A DNA stretch of 64,000 nt, taken from contig JAJRTY010000024.1 in NCBI GenBank assembly GCA_024278055.1, forward strand, positions 17,744 through 81,743, read 5' to 3'. Every line of letters starts with the position of its first letter. Positions within the stretch are counted from its first letter, which is position 1. The notes beneath the pieces are model-generated. The model was not told the origin of the DNA. It worked only from the letters and a program-made list of their open reading frames with translations, and searched no databases. The stretch is from Alphaproteobacteria bacterium (lineage in GTDB: Bacteria; Pseudomonadota; Alphaproteobacteria; Rhizobiales; JAJFHR01). Position numbers and translations under genes: made by a program. Shown piece after piece: positions 19,921-30,153 of the stretch.

Positions 19921-21284
19921 CCAACCTGCCCAAATGGCTGGAACCTGTACCTGCTCCCTTGCACCATTGGCTCAATGGGCGAAAAGTTGATCAGGTGGCT
20001 TGTGTTATCGCCGACGTTGCCGGTGGCACACGCGGCAAAACTGTAGCGGCTGAAAAGTTTTCTCCTTCCGAAAAAATGTTCATGGCGGACTCGATTTTTT
20101 ATCAAACCATCACCGGCAGCTACGCCGAGATGGAAGCTGAAGGTCAATGGACAGAGGCGGACATGGTTTTGACCCCGGATCTTGCAACAACGGTAGCATG
20201 CCCGTGGACAAAGGACGTGACCTTGCAGGTTATTCATGATGTCTCCACCCGGGACGGTGAGCCTGTGGGACTGGCCCCGCGCAATGTTCTCAAACGAGTC
20301 TTATCGTATTATGACCGCGAGGGCTGGCAACCGGTTGTTGCCCCGGAGCTTGAATTTTACCTGACAGAACCCCACACCGATCCCAATTTTCCGGTTCAAC
20401 CTAAATCCGGCCGTACCAATCGTAAAAACGTCAGGCGACAGGTCTACTCCTTAAGCGTCCTTGATGAATACGGCCCGGTGATTGAAGACATTCAGAATTT
20501 CGCCAAAGCTCAGGGCTTTGATATTGATGCCATCGTTCAGGAAGACGGCTCCGGGCAGATTGAGATTAATCTCAATCACGGGGATGCCGTAGCCCTTGCC
20601 GATCGGGTGTTTTGTTTCAAGCGCACCATTCATGAGGCAGCCCTGAAGCATGATTGCTTTGCCACCTTTATGGCCAAGCCGATGCAGGGTGAACCGGGCA
20701 GTGCCATGCACATTCACCAAAGCATTGTCGATAAAAAAACCGGTAAAAACATTTTCAGTCGCGAAGATGGCCAGCCTTCAGAAAAGTTTTACAGTTTCAT
20801 TGCCGGACAGCAACAGCATCTGCCCTCGATTTTTTGTCTCATCGCGCCATATGTCAATTCCTACCGACGTTTTATTGCCGCTCATTCGGCACCGGTAAAT
20901 CTTGAGTGGGGTGAAGACAACCGCACCACCGGCTTGCGCATCCCACTGTCACCGCCTCAGGCACGCCGAGTTGAAAACCGTATCATCGGCATGGATTGCA
21001 ATCCTTACCTGGCGCTGGCAGCCTGTCTGGCCAGCGGTTTCATCGGCATGAAAACGGGATTGAGCCCGCGAGATGCCATGATCGGTGAAGCCTATAAATC
21101 CAACCTCACAATGCCGCGCAGCTTGAGCCTGGCGCTGGAAATGTTTACCGGAAAAACCGAACTTACCGACATGCTCGGCAATGATTTTTGCCAGCTTTTT
21201 CGGGCCATCAAAAAATCTGAAATGGATGATTATTCAGCCATTATCACACCGTGGGAACGCGACCACCTGCTGTTGAACGTATAG
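19917..21284 (+). CDS. Glutamine synthetase family, gamma-glutamylpolyamine synthetase-like (second copy)
   Basis: GSGQIEINLNHGDAV, PGSAMHIHQSI, GLRIPLSPPQARRVENRIIGMDCNPYLALA. Confidence 0.9.
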   Translation: MTNLPKWLEPVPAPLHHWLNGRKVDQVACVIADVAGGTRGKTVAAEKFSPSEKMFMADSIFYQTITGSYAEMEAEGQWTEADMVLTPDLATTVACPWTKDVTLQVIHDVSTRDGEPVGLAPRNVLKRVLSYYDREGWQPVVAPELEFYLTEPHTDPNFPVQPKSGRTNRKNVRRQVYSLSVLDEYGPVIEDIQNFAKAQGFDIDAIVQEDGSGQIEINLNHGDAVALADRVFCFKRTIHEAALKHDCFATFMAKPMQGEPGSAMHIHQSIVDKKTGKNIFSREDGQPSEKFYSFIAGQQQHLPSIFCLIAPYVNSYRRFIAAHSAPVNLEWGEDNRTTGLRIPLSPPQARRVENRIIGMDCNPYLALAACLASGFIGMKTGLSPRDAMIGEAYKSNLTMPRSLSLALEMFTGKTELTDMLGNDFCQLFRAIKKSEMDDYSAIITPWERDHLLLNV

Positions 21285-21293
21285 GACATTGCC

Positions 21294-22694
21294 ATGGCAA
21301 CACTAGACAACCACCTGCCGACGAGTGAACTACAAGCTCTTGATGCAGCTCACCACATCCACCCCTTTAGCGACCGTGCCGCCATGAACGCCAAAGGCGC
21401 ACGCGTAATCACCCGCGCCAGTGGTGTTTACCTGTGGGACAGTGACGGTGAAAGGTTGCTTGATGGCATGGCCGGATTATGGTGCGTTAACCTCGGCTAT
21501 GGTCGCCACGAACTTGTTGATGCAGCTGCTCGTCAAATGTCCCAATTGCCCTATTACAACACGTTTTTCCAGACCACTCACCCGCCCGCCGTCATGCTGG
21601 CAAAACGCCTGGCTGAACTTGCGCCAGGAACTCTCAACCACGTGTTTTTTGCCGGCTCAGGCTCAGAGGCCAACGATACCAACGTGCGCATGGTACGTCA
21701 TTACTGGGCAAGTCTGGGCAAACCCGACAAAAAGACCATCATCGCCCGCAAAAACGGCTATCACGGCTCAACCGTGGCCGCAGCATCGCTTGGCGGCATG
21801 AGTGCCATGCACGAGCAAGGCGGCCTGCCCATCCCCAACATCACCCATATTGACCAGCCTTACTGGTATGGCGAAGGTGGGGACAGTTCTCCAGCTGAAT
21901 TTGGATTGGCGCGCGCCCGCGCACTCGAGACAGAAATTGAGCGCATCGGTGCCAACAAGATCGCAGCCTTTATAGCCGAACCCGTACAAGGTGCCGGTGG
22001 CGTAATTATCCCACCCGACACCTACTGGCCGGAAATACAGCGCATTTGCAGCGAGCATGACATTCTGCTGATTGTTGATGAAGTCATTACCGGTTTTGGC
22101 CGTACCGCCAACTGGTTTGCCGGTGAAACCTTTGCCATAGCCCCGGACATTATGACCATAGCCAAGGGATTGACGTCAGGATATCTACCGATTGGTGCCT
22201 CAATTGTCAGCGACAGAGTTGCCAATGTTCTCAGTGAAAAGGGTGGAGATTTTCAGCATGGCTACACATTTTCCGGCCATCCCGCAGCTTGCGCCGTTGC
22301 CCTGGAAAATCTTCGCATTATGGAAGATGAGCACTTGATCGAAATTGTCGCCGAACAAACAGCGCCTTACCTTGAAGAAAAATGGAAATCTCTCGGCAAT
22401 CACCCTCTGGTCGGTGAAGCGCGTGTTTGCGGTATGATGGCAGCCATCGAATTAACCCCTGATAAAGCCGCGCGCGCACGTTTCAGCGAAAACAGCAACG
22501 TTGGCATTACCTGCCGCAACCTTTGTTTTGACAATGGCCTGATCATGCGCTCAGTGGGTGATATTATGGTAATCTCTCCACCATTAAACATCTCCCCATC
22601 GCAGATTGATGAGTTGGTTGGACTTGCTTTCAAATCTCTCGATATGACTCTGGATGTGCTGACCAAAGACGGTTTGATGAAAACGGCAGCGTAA
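21294..22694 (+). CDS. Class III aminotransferase (polyamine:pyruvate type, SpuC-like)
   Basis: FFAGSGSEANDTNVRMVRHYW, IVDEVITGFGRTANWFA, TIAKGLTSGYLPIGA. Confidence 0.92.
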   Translation: MATLDNHLPTSELQALDAAHHIHPFSDRAAMNAKGARVITRASGVYLWDSDGERLLDGMAGLWCVNLGYGRHELVDAAARQMSQLPYYNTFFQTTHPPAVMLAKRLAELAPGTLNHVFFAGSGSEANDTNVRMVRHYWASLGKPDKKTIIARKNGYHGSTVAAASLGGMSAMHEQGGLPIPNITHIDQPYWYGEGGDSSPAEFGLARARALETEIERIGANKIAAFIAEPVQGAGGVIIPPDTYWPEIQRICSEHDILLIVDEVITGFGRTANWFAGETFAIAPDIMTIAKGLTSGYLPIGASIVSDRVANVLSEKGGDFQHGYTFSGHPAACAVALENLRIMEDEHLIEIVAEQTAPYLEEKWKSLGNHPLVGEARVCGMMAAIELTPDKAARARFSENSNVGITCRNLCFDNGLIMRSVGDIMVISPPLNISPSQIDELVGLAFKSLDMTLDVLTKDGLMKTAA

Positions 22695-22697
22695 TCT

Positions 22698-23999
22698 ATG
22701 AACGTATTATTCGCCAATGATCCACAGGGGAGCTATCCGCCCTCCTATTACCATGCCACCAGCACCGAATTGCCTGCCTTCCCCGCCCTTGCCGGTGATC
22801 TCAACTGTGACGTCTGCATCATAGGCGCAGGCTATACCGGCCTGTCCGCAGCGTTGCATCTGGCGCAGAAAAACTATGATGTGGTGGTGCTTGATGCCCA
22901 TCGCATTGGCTGGGGAGCATCGGGGCGCAATGGCGGCCAATTGGGCATTGGCCTGCGCGTCGAGCAATCAAAGATTGAAAAAATGGTCGGCATCGAGGCC
23001 GCCAAGGGGCTGTGGCAGCTTGGTCTTGAAGCCAATCAACTGGTGCATGATCTCGTCAAACAGCACAAAATCGATTGTGATTTGAAACCCGGGGTTCTGC
23101 ACGCCAATCATCGCGCCCGGTTCACCCGCCACTCACAACAGGAAGTAGAACATCTGCACTCGCAATACGGTCATGATAAAGTCCGCTTTGTCGATGAGAC
23201 TGAAATTCGCCAGATGCTTGGTACAAAAGCCTATTTCAGTGGCACTCTTGACACCAGTGCCGGTCATCTGCATCCGCTCAATTTTGCCTTCGGCCTGGCC
23301 CGGGTAGCTGTTAATGCCGGTGTTCGTTTTTTTGAAAAAACCGAAGTCACCGATATTTCCAAATCAGATCCGGCCATCGTTACAGGCGCATGCGGAAAAG
23401 TATCGGCCAAATTCGTCATCATCGCCTGCAATGGCTATCTCGGAAAACTGGAAAAAAAGATTGCCGCACGCGTCATGCCGGTCAACAATTTCATCATCGC
23501 CACCGAGCCGTTGCCGCAGGAAAAAGCCGACGAACTTATCCGCGATGATATCGCCGTTGCCGATTCAAAGTTCGTCATTAATTATTACCGTCTATCGGCT
23601 GACAAACGCCTGCTGTTTGGCGGTGGTGAAAATTACGGTTACAAGTTTCCTGCCGATATAAAATCCTTTGTCACCCGGCCCATGTTAGAAATTTATCCGC
23701 AACTGAAAGATGTGAACATCGACTACGGCTGGGGCGGCACTCTCGCCATTACCATGAACCGTCTGCCCTACCTCAACCGCCTTGCCCCCAATATCCTCAC
23801 CGCCGGTGGCTACAGTGGCTATGGCCTGGGCATGGGTACATTTTCCGGCCTCGTTTTAGCGCAAGCCATTGATGGTACCGCCAGCCGGTTTGACTGCATG
23901 GGGTCAATTCCAACAAAGAGGTTTCCCGGCGGCTCCCTAGCCAGAACACCATTGCTGGTTCTTGCCATGTTGTATTACACACTGCGTGACAGGTTTTAG
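22698..23999 (+). CDS. FAD-dependent gamma-glutamylputrescine oxidoreductase-like (PuuB-like)
   Basis: CDVCIIGAGYTGLSAALHLAQKNYDVVVLDAHRIGWGASGRNGGQ. Confidence 0.9.
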   Translation: MNVLFANDPQGSYPPSYYHATSTELPAFPALAGDLNCDVCIIGAGYTGLSAALHLAQKNYDVVVLDAHRIGWGASGRNGGQLGIGLRVEQSKIEKMVGIEAAKGLWQLGLEANQLVHDLVKQHKIDCDLKPGVLHANHRARFTRHSQQEVEHLHSQYGHDKVRFVDETEIRQMLGTKAYFSGTLDTSAGHLHPLNFAFGLARVAVNAGVRFFEKTEVTDISKSDPAIVTGACGKVSAKFVIIACNGYLGKLEKKIAARVMPVNNFIIATEPLPQEKADELIRDDIAVADSKFVINYYRLSADKRLLFGGGENYGYKFPADIKSFVTRPMLEIYPQLKDVNIDYGWGGTLAITMNRLPYLNRLAPNILTAGGYSGYGLGMGTFSGLVLAQAIDGTASRFDCMGSIPTKRFPGGSLARTPLLVLAMLYYTLRDRF

Positions 24000-24091
24000 C
24001 CCTCTTGAGTTTCAAGTGCGATTTCCCGACCATGGCATGAGACTTGCTGTTTATCTGGCTTAAGCCGGTTAAATCGCAAAAAAGGCCCAAA

Positions 24092-25444
24092 ATGGGACAC
24101 CACGCACAGAAAACCACATCACCCCAGGGTATGGCCGTTGATCTGCCCCAATGTGCTGATGGTTTCTTTGTGCAATTCAAGGGAAATAAAAATTGGCACG
24201 CTTTACCCGAGATAAAACTGGAAAATGGCAATAAACTGCACCTTTATGCAGTAACCCGGTTATCTCAGGTAAGACATATCTGGAAACAGTTTCAGCACAC
24301 CGCATGGCATACACCGTTTCAGAATTTTGACTGGATAAACGCGTGGTTTGAGAGCAGGAATCAAGACCACAAGGCAAAACCGCTCATCGTACTCGGCTTC
24401 AAAGAAGGGGAGCTTCAGTTTATCCTGCCATTTGCCAGTGAAACATATTTTGGCCTCAAGCGGTTATTATGGGCTGCAAATGAAGTCAATGACTACAATT
24501 GCCCGCTGATTAAAACCGAATTTCTGCCGCAAATGTCAGCTGCGACCGTAAGTAAAATTTACCGCCATATTGGTCACCATGTATCCGGCATTGATGTCTT
24601 TTATTTAACCAGACAGCCAAAATATCTGGCCGGGTCAGCCAATCCATTTATAGGCTCAGGCGTCCGCCGCAGTTCGTGCGGATCGCACTCCCTTAACCTC
24701 GACCCCAACTGGGCCAGCCTCTACGCCCAACAGCGCAGCACCAAATCACGCAGCCGCATAAGGCAAAAAACCAGGCGTCTAAAGCGGGCGGGAAACCTGC
24801 GTTTCATGGCTATTCGAGGGTCTCGGCAACTGTCCTGCATTGACACGATTTTACGATGGAAATCTGTTCAGCTGGAACAGAAAGGGGAGCGAAATCCTTT
24901 TAACAAGAAGTCGCAGGATCCATTGTCGGGCTCCGTGCTGACGCAAACAATCAGGCGGTTCGCCCAAGGCGACGCCAAAACCAGCCCCTTGCGGGTTTAC
25001 GGGCTTTTTCTTGATGGCGAAATGATTGCCGGTTTGATTGCATTTGTTGACAACAAAACATTTTCACTTTTCACCATGTCGTACGGCCCCGAGGTCTTCA
25101 CCAACTGCTCGGCGGGTTCAGTCCTGTTGGTAAAAACAATTGAACTGGCCTCACGCGCCAAATTTCACACCTACGACTTCCTTGCCGGTGACGAGCCTTA
25201 TAAACTTTCCTGGTGCGATAAAAAGCTTGATCTTTACGATAGTGTTTTCGCCACAACCGGCATCGGCCGACTTGGTGCGTTTTCCCTCTCCGCAAGGCTC
25301 AAGGTCAAAAAATCACTAAAAGCCAGCACTCCGGTAATGAATTTTTTGAAAAAAACAAACCGCTCCCGCCTTCAAATTCTGGGCGCTCTGGAAAAATTTA
25401 AAACCCCTTTAACAAAAAGGTTTCCCCATGCAGACAATCGCTGA
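24092..25444 (+). CDS. CelD/BcsL-like GNAT acetyltransferase
   Basis: RSRIRQKTRRLKRAG ... YGLFLDGEMIAGLIAF ... YDFLAGDEPYKLSW. Confidence 0.75.
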   Translation: MGHHAQKTTSPQGMAVDLPQCADGFFVQFKGNKNWHALPEIKLENGNKLHLYAVTRLSQVRHIWKQFQHTAWHTPFQNFDWINAWFESRNQDHKAKPLIVLGFKEGELQFILPFASETYFGLKRLLWAANEVNDYNCPLIKTEFLPQMSAATVSKIYRHIGHHVSGIDVFYLTRQPKYLAGSANPFIGSGVRRSSCGSHSLNLDPNWASLYAQQRSTKSRSRIRQKTRRLKRAGNLRFMAIRGSRQLSCIDTILRWKSVQLEQKGERNPFNKKSQDPLSGSVLTQTIRRFAQGDAKTSPLRVYGLFLDGEMIAGLIAFVDNKTFSLFTMSYGPEVFTNCSAGSVLLVKTIELASRAKFHTYDFLAGDEPYKLSWCDKKLDLYDSVFATTGIGRLGAFSLSARLKVKKSLKASTPVMNFLKKTNRSRLQILGALEKFKTPLTKRFPHADNR

Positions 25445-26132
25445 CACCAGACAGTTTTTCAAAGATGCGCGCAACCTTGTCCGTCAGAAAAATGACCGGC
25501 AGAATTTTGACACCTGGATCAGGACCATAACCTTCACAGTGCCCGTGATTTTCCTGACAATCGTATTGCTGCAACCGTGGGCGGAGCCAAAATGGATGTT
25601 CCTTGACACGGTAACAGCCGCACGGTTCTCGGAAAACTGTTGCAGCACCTCTTACGGGTTCATTTCTAATCTGGGCATCATGCTGTGGTCAGCCACCGCC
25701 GCTGTCTGCCTGTTTGCCGCCGGTGTTTTTGCCAGTATAAATGCGCGGCCCCTGATGTGGTTTGCCCTGTCTGCCGGTCTGCTCAATGGCTTGCTTGCTT
25801 TGGACGACGCTTTCCTTTTGCATGAAAATGTACTGCCCTATTTCGGCATCCCGCAAAACCTGGTGCTGGCGACATACGTCGCCTTGGCCCTTGCCTATGC
25901 GGCTGCCAGCTGGCGCATAATTCTGGCTTCCGATTACGTGATCCTGCTGGTGGCGGGCTTTGCCGTTTCGGTGTCTTTACTGGTCGACACTGTTTTTTCC
26001 AGCCTTGTTCCAGGCCTTGTTTACATTGAGGACAGCGCCAAGTTCTTTGGTATTTTCAGTTGGGCCTCGTTTCACATGACCGCGCTGTATTTTCTGGTGA
26101 CACAGACATTGGCCCCGGCATCAAAAAGATGA
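25428..26132 (+). CDS. Polytopic membrane protein of unknown function
   Basis: 234 aa with multiple hydrophobic segments; overlaps both neighbouring genes. Confidence 0.7.
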   Translation: MQTIADTRQFFKDARNLVRQKNDRQNFDTWIRTITFTVPVIFLTIVLLQPWAEPKWMFLDTVTAARFSENCCSTSYGFISNLGIMLWSATAAVCLFAAGVFASINARPLMWFALSAGLLNGLLALDDAFLLHENVLPYFGIPQNLVLATYVALALAYAAASWRIILASDYVILLVAGFAVSVSLLVDTVFSSLVPGLVYIEDSAKFFGIFSWASFHMTALYFLVTQTLAPASKR

Positions 26133-27376
26133 GCGTCACGGCTACCAAAGAAACCATTCTCCTGCTGGGAAATTACCGCCCGACATTAACCCTTGCCCGG
26201 GTTTTGTCCAAACAGGGTTTCCGTATTATTTCCGGGCTTGAAGGCTGTGATGGCGGAGCTGAATACAGCCGCTATGTGGACCAGATCTGGGATCATGAGC
26301 CAGTCAAAACCAACCCTGAAGGCTTTTTAAAAAGCCTTCCTGCCTTTGTGCGTGAAAATAACGTTGCAGTAATTTTTCCGGTGTCAGAAGAATCTGTCAG
26401 GTTTTTTGCCGAGCGCTCTGATTTGGACTACGGCAATGCCGTTATAGCCACCGTTCAGGCGGACCTGATTAAACGCTGCCTCGACAAAATGTTTATGATG
26501 AAACTGGCACAAGCGCACAACATCCCGACAGCCGCATTTGCCTATGCCGACGATCAGAGCCAACTGCAAAAAAAATCTCAGGCCATCGGGTTTCCCCTGG
26601 TGATCCGGCCTCAGGATTCAAATCAGCGCATTGATGGCAAAAAGGCTCTGTTCATTCAGGACATACAGGATTTGAACCGGCAATTGCCCAAATGGCCTGC
26701 CTTGCAAAAAGGCCTGGTCCTTAAGAAAAAAGCCAAAGGAAAACGCCACAACATATATTTTGCCGCACAGAAGGGAAAATTATACCGCTATCTGCACGCG
26801 GTCATCTTGCGCACAGATATGGCGGACGGCTCCGGGCTGGCGGTGGAAGGAATGACCATCAGGCCGGAGGCGCAATTGCAGCGTTTTACCGCAACACTTG
26901 TCAAAAATCTGGATTATTCAGGCATCGGTTGCGCTCAGTATCTTGTTGACGATGACACCGGCGACATCAGTTTTCTTGAGATCAATCCCCGTATTGCCGG
27001 AAATCATGCGGTACCGGAATTTGCCGGTCTCAAGTTAAGCTCAATTCTCGTAGACATGGCGAAAAACAAAGCGCTGGACACTCGGCCTGTGCAAGGCCGA
27101 ACGGGTATTCGCTACGTTTGGACCTATGGCGATTTGTTGAGTGCCAAGAGCGCCTGGCTACGCCGGGAAATCGGCAGCGTTGCGACAATAGCAAAATTTT
27201 TACGTGCCGCTCGGAAGGGCTTTCGCGCCGACCTTCACATGTCCTATGTCTGGCATGACCCCGGGCCGGGCATAATGTCCCTGCTCAGTCTGGCCCCGAA
27301 CTGGCGGCGCCTGTTTGTGCGCCTTACAAACAGTGAACGCGGCACCGTTCGTGCGCAGGCCCGGCCGCCACACTGA
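26129..27376 (+). CDS. ATP-grasp family ligase
   Basis: KCLDKMFMMKLAQAHNIPTAAF, GFPLVIRPQDSN, FLEINPRIAGNHAVPEFAGLKL; ATGA overlap start. Confidence 0.85.
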   Translation: MSVTATKETILLLGNYRPTLTLARVLSKQGFRIISGLEGCDGGAEYSRYVDQIWDHEPVKTNPEGFLKSLPAFVRENNVAVIFPVSEESVRFFAERSDLDYGNAVIATVQADLIKRCLDKMFMMKLAQAHNIPTAAFAYADDQSQLQKKSQAIGFPLVIRPQDSNQRIDGKKALFIQDIQDLNRQLPKWPALQKGLVLKKKAKGKRHNIYFAAQKGKLYRYLHAVILRTDMADGSGLAVEGMTIRPEAQLQRFTATLVKNLDYSGIGCAQYLVDDDTGDISFLEINPRIAGNHAVPEFAGLKLSSILVDMAKNKALDTRPVQGRTGIRYVWTYGDLLSAKSAWLRREIGSVATIAKFLRAARKGFRADLHMSYVWHDPGPGIMSLLSLAPNWRRLFVRLTNSERGTVRAQARPPH

Positions 27377-27426
27377 AAGTTAACTTAAAAACCCTATAGT
27401 CACCGCTCAAAATTCAAAGGCTTTTA

Positions 27427-28578
27427 ATGACTTTTATAACATCATTTCAAAACGGGTTTTTGACCGACGCAAAAACGGCTGTAGACGCTGCTGCTGAAAT
27501 CAATGATGCGCACTGCCGGTTGGAATATGTTGAGGCTAAGGCCTGGGACCGGATTGCGACTCAATTCGACGATGTCGTTCATGAGCAGACCCATTTTTTC
27601 AACACGCTGAGATGGGGTGAAAGCAAAGTTGAAAATGTAATTTTCCGATCGGGCAACCGGATCGTCGGCGGCGCCAGCATCATTATTCTTGCCATCCCTT
27701 TGAGCACCACTGGTCTGGCAATCGTCAAATGGGGCCCCTTATGGCGAAAGCAGGGACAACAACCGCAATTACCTCATTTGAAATCCATGCTGCATCTGTT
27801 GCAAAAAGAGTTCGCTGAAACTCGCGGGTTATATCTCACCATTATGCCTCACGCAGACAATGAATATTCAAAACACATCTGCGACCAGCTCAAAGCGCTT
27901 GGATTTAAAACCGGTGCCACATTGTCAGCACCTGAGCGCTATCTCGTCGACACCAATCAAAGCGTCGAAGATTTGCGAAAAAGTCTCGATCAAAAATGGC
28001 GCTACAATCTCAAAAAAGCCGGTAAAAACAGTTTCAAAATTGAATTCTCGACCAGTGACAAGGCCTTTGATACTTTTATCGATCTCTATGAAAAGATGCT
28101 TGATCGCAAGAGGTTCATGGACACCTCGGCAATCCATACGCTGAAAGGTCTGATGCAAAACGGCAATGAGGCTTTGAGACCCTCGATTGTCCTTGTCTCC
28201 CACAAGGACAAGGTAATAGCTGGTGGCGTGTTCGACCTCAGTGGCGAGCGCGCAACCTACCTTTATGGTGCCAGTAATAATCAGGCTGTGTCGTTGAAAG
28301 CCGGTTACGCCATGCATTGGTGGCTGGCCGCCCACCTGTGCAGCCTGCCGCACAATCGTGTGTATGATCTGGGCGGCAATGATCGCGATAGCGGATTGCA
28401 TCAGTTCAAAAAAGGGTTCGTTGGCAAAACCGGCTCAATTTGCCTCACTCCGCCCGCTTATCACTATGCCGGCAATCTGCGCGCCAGACTGTTGGGTCAC
28501 ACCATTTTTCAGGTCAGAAAACTTAAAGTCAGCCTGTTGCCAAAAATCCATGCGCTGAAAACACGGCTGATGAAATGA
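27427..28578 (+). CDS. FemAB-like GNAT acyl/aminoacyl transferase
   Basis: SLDQKWRYNLKKAGKNSFKIEFS ... GGVFDLSGERATYLYGASNN ... YDLGGNDRDSGLHQFKKGF. Confidence 0.8.
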   Translation: MTFITSFQNGFLTDAKTAVDAAAEINDAHCRLEYVEAKAWDRIATQFDDVVHEQTHFFNTLRWGESKVENVIFRSGNRIVGGASIIILAIPLSTTGLAIVKWGPLWRKQGQQPQLPHLKSMLHLLQKEFAETRGLYLTIMPHADNEYSKHICDQLKALGFKTGATLSAPERYLVDTNQSVEDLRKSLDQKWRYNLKKAGKNSFKIEFSTSDKAFDTFIDLYEKMLDRKRFMDTSAIHTLKGLMQNGNEALRPSIVLVSHKDKVIAGGVFDLSGERATYLYGASNNQAVSLKAGYAMHWWLAAHLCSLPHNRVYDLGGNDRDSGLHQFKKGFVGKTGSICLTPPAYHYAGNLRARLLGHTIFQVRKLKVSLLPKIHALKTRLMK

Positions 28579-29915
28579 CGTCCTCATCGCTGCGTAAACT
28601 GCTGACCCGTTTTTCCCTGCTTACCGGCGGGCGTCTGGCCGGGGCTGCCGCAACCCTGGTTGCCAGCCTGTTGATTGCCCGCCAAATGGGTGCGGATACG
28701 CTTGGTGAACTGTCGGCCATTCTTGCCATAATAAGTGTTCTGTCGGTATTCCTGTCGGCAGGTTTTCCGGCAGTGGCAACAATTTTCACCGTGGAATATA
28801 CCACCGACCCCCATCAGGGTCGCCTGAAGGGGTTTATACAGGCGGGCTGGAAACATGCATTTTTCGGACTGGCCATAAGCGTTATTCTTGCCGCATTATT
28901 TTTTGCCATGCCCGACCTGCCGGTTTCAACACCGGTGCTGGGAGGGGTGCTGTCAATCATCACCGCTTTTTTGCTGGCGGTAACAGTTTTCAATGGTGCG
29001 GTTCTGGTCGGCCTGGAAAAACAGGTTGCCGGACTGCTTTCCGATACATTGTTAAAACCAATGGTGTTTTTGCTGCTTATTGTTGCAGCCATTGTGGCGG
29101 GCATTGGTCTTGATGCCTCGAGACTTCTGGCCCTATTTGCCATCAGTGCAGCCGTCGCCTGTCTGTTATCATACGTGTTTATCCGCAAGACCGGCTTCAT
29201 TGCCGAAGATGTTGTCGAAGAAAAAGAATCCAGGCGCTGGAGAGCAGCATCTTACCCATGGATTATCACATCTCTGGTCTGGGATCTTTTTATTGAGCTG
29301 CACATTATTTTGACCAGCTTTCTCGCTGCCCCCGCCCAGGTGGCGATCCTGCATATCGCCTTTCGCTTCCGAGTATTGGCCGGTTTTGGCATGCGATCTT
29401 TATATGCGCTTTTTCTGCCGCGAATCATTGCCCTCAATGTACAAAAAAAAGCCCGCGAACTGAATTCACATCTTCAACTGGCCAACCTGCTGGCCTTTAT
29501 TTATGCCTGTGGTGTGATGGTATTTTTCGCTCTGTTCGGGCCGCTTTTGATGGGGCTTTTCGGCCAGGAATTCAAACAGGGCTGGTTGCTCCTGCTCATA
29601 GTTTCTTCAACCATCCCGGTCCGCGCCATTTTTGGCCCGGCGCCCGCAATCCTGTCCATGACCGGTCACCAAAGGCCCTCGGTCATCGTCATGCTGGCCA
29701 GCCTCGGGTTTTCCCTGGTGGCCTCTATTACTATGTATCCGCTGTGGGGAATTCACGGCATAGCGACGTCATATGCTGTGGCAAATTTTTTTGGCTCATT
29801 GCTGTTGTGGTTGTGGGCAAAGAATTTAACCGGCATAGACAGCTCCCTGTTTTCGCTGATTGGCACCCGAAATCCGGTCCGTCATTTTCGCAATCTGGTG
29901 GGCAGCCTGAAATAA
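28575..29915 (+). CDS. Oligosaccharide/lipid flippase (Wzx/MurJ-like, MOP superfamily)
   Basis: 446 aa polytopic; GRLAGAAATLVASLLIARQMGADTLGELSA. Confidence 0.8.
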   Translation: MTSSSLRKLLTRFSLLTGGRLAGAAATLVASLLIARQMGADTLGELSAILAIISVLSVFLSAGFPAVATIFTVEYTTDPHQGRLKGFIQAGWKHAFFGLAISVILAALFFAMPDLPVSTPVLGGVLSIITAFLLAVTVFNGAVLVGLEKQVAGLLSDTLLKPMVFLLLIVAAIVAGIGLDASRLLALFAISAAVACLLSYVFIRKTGFIAEDVVEEKESRRWRAASYPWIITSLVWDLFIELHIILTSFLAAPAQVAILHIAFRFRVLAGFGMRSLYALFLPRIIALNVQKKARELNSHLQLANLLAFIYACGVMVFFALFGPLLMGLFGQEFKQGWLLLLIVSSTIPVRAIFGPAPAILSMTGHQRPSVIVMLASLGFSLVASITMYPLWGIHGIATSYAVANFFGSLLLWLWAKNLTGIDSSLFSLIGTRNPVRHFRNLVGSLK

Positions 29916-29937
29916 TATTGCGACCCCCCTCATATGC

Positions 29938-30072
29938 TCAAGGTCTGATCCATTTGACCAGCAAGACAATCAGCGCAACAATCACAGCGATCCAGAACAG
30001 CATCATGAAACCACCAAAGAACATTCCACCCCAGCCCATATATCCGCCGTCCTCCATCATTCCATAACCCAT
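29938..30072 (-). CDS. Small Met/Gly-rich membrane protein (44 aa), below ORF-track threshold
   Basis: MGYGMMEDGGYMGWGGMFFGGFMMLFWIAVIVALIVLLVKWIRP; reverse translation from ATG at 30072. Confidence 0.65.
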   Translation of the reverse strand: MGYGMMEDGGYMGWGGMFFGGFMMLFWIAVIVALIVLLVKWIRP

Positions 30073-30153
30073 AATAAACCTCCATCAACAATTGCTTCAG
30101 CTTAAAGCCAGCTGCCCGCTTCAAAACGGACCGCTGAATTCACTGATCATGCC

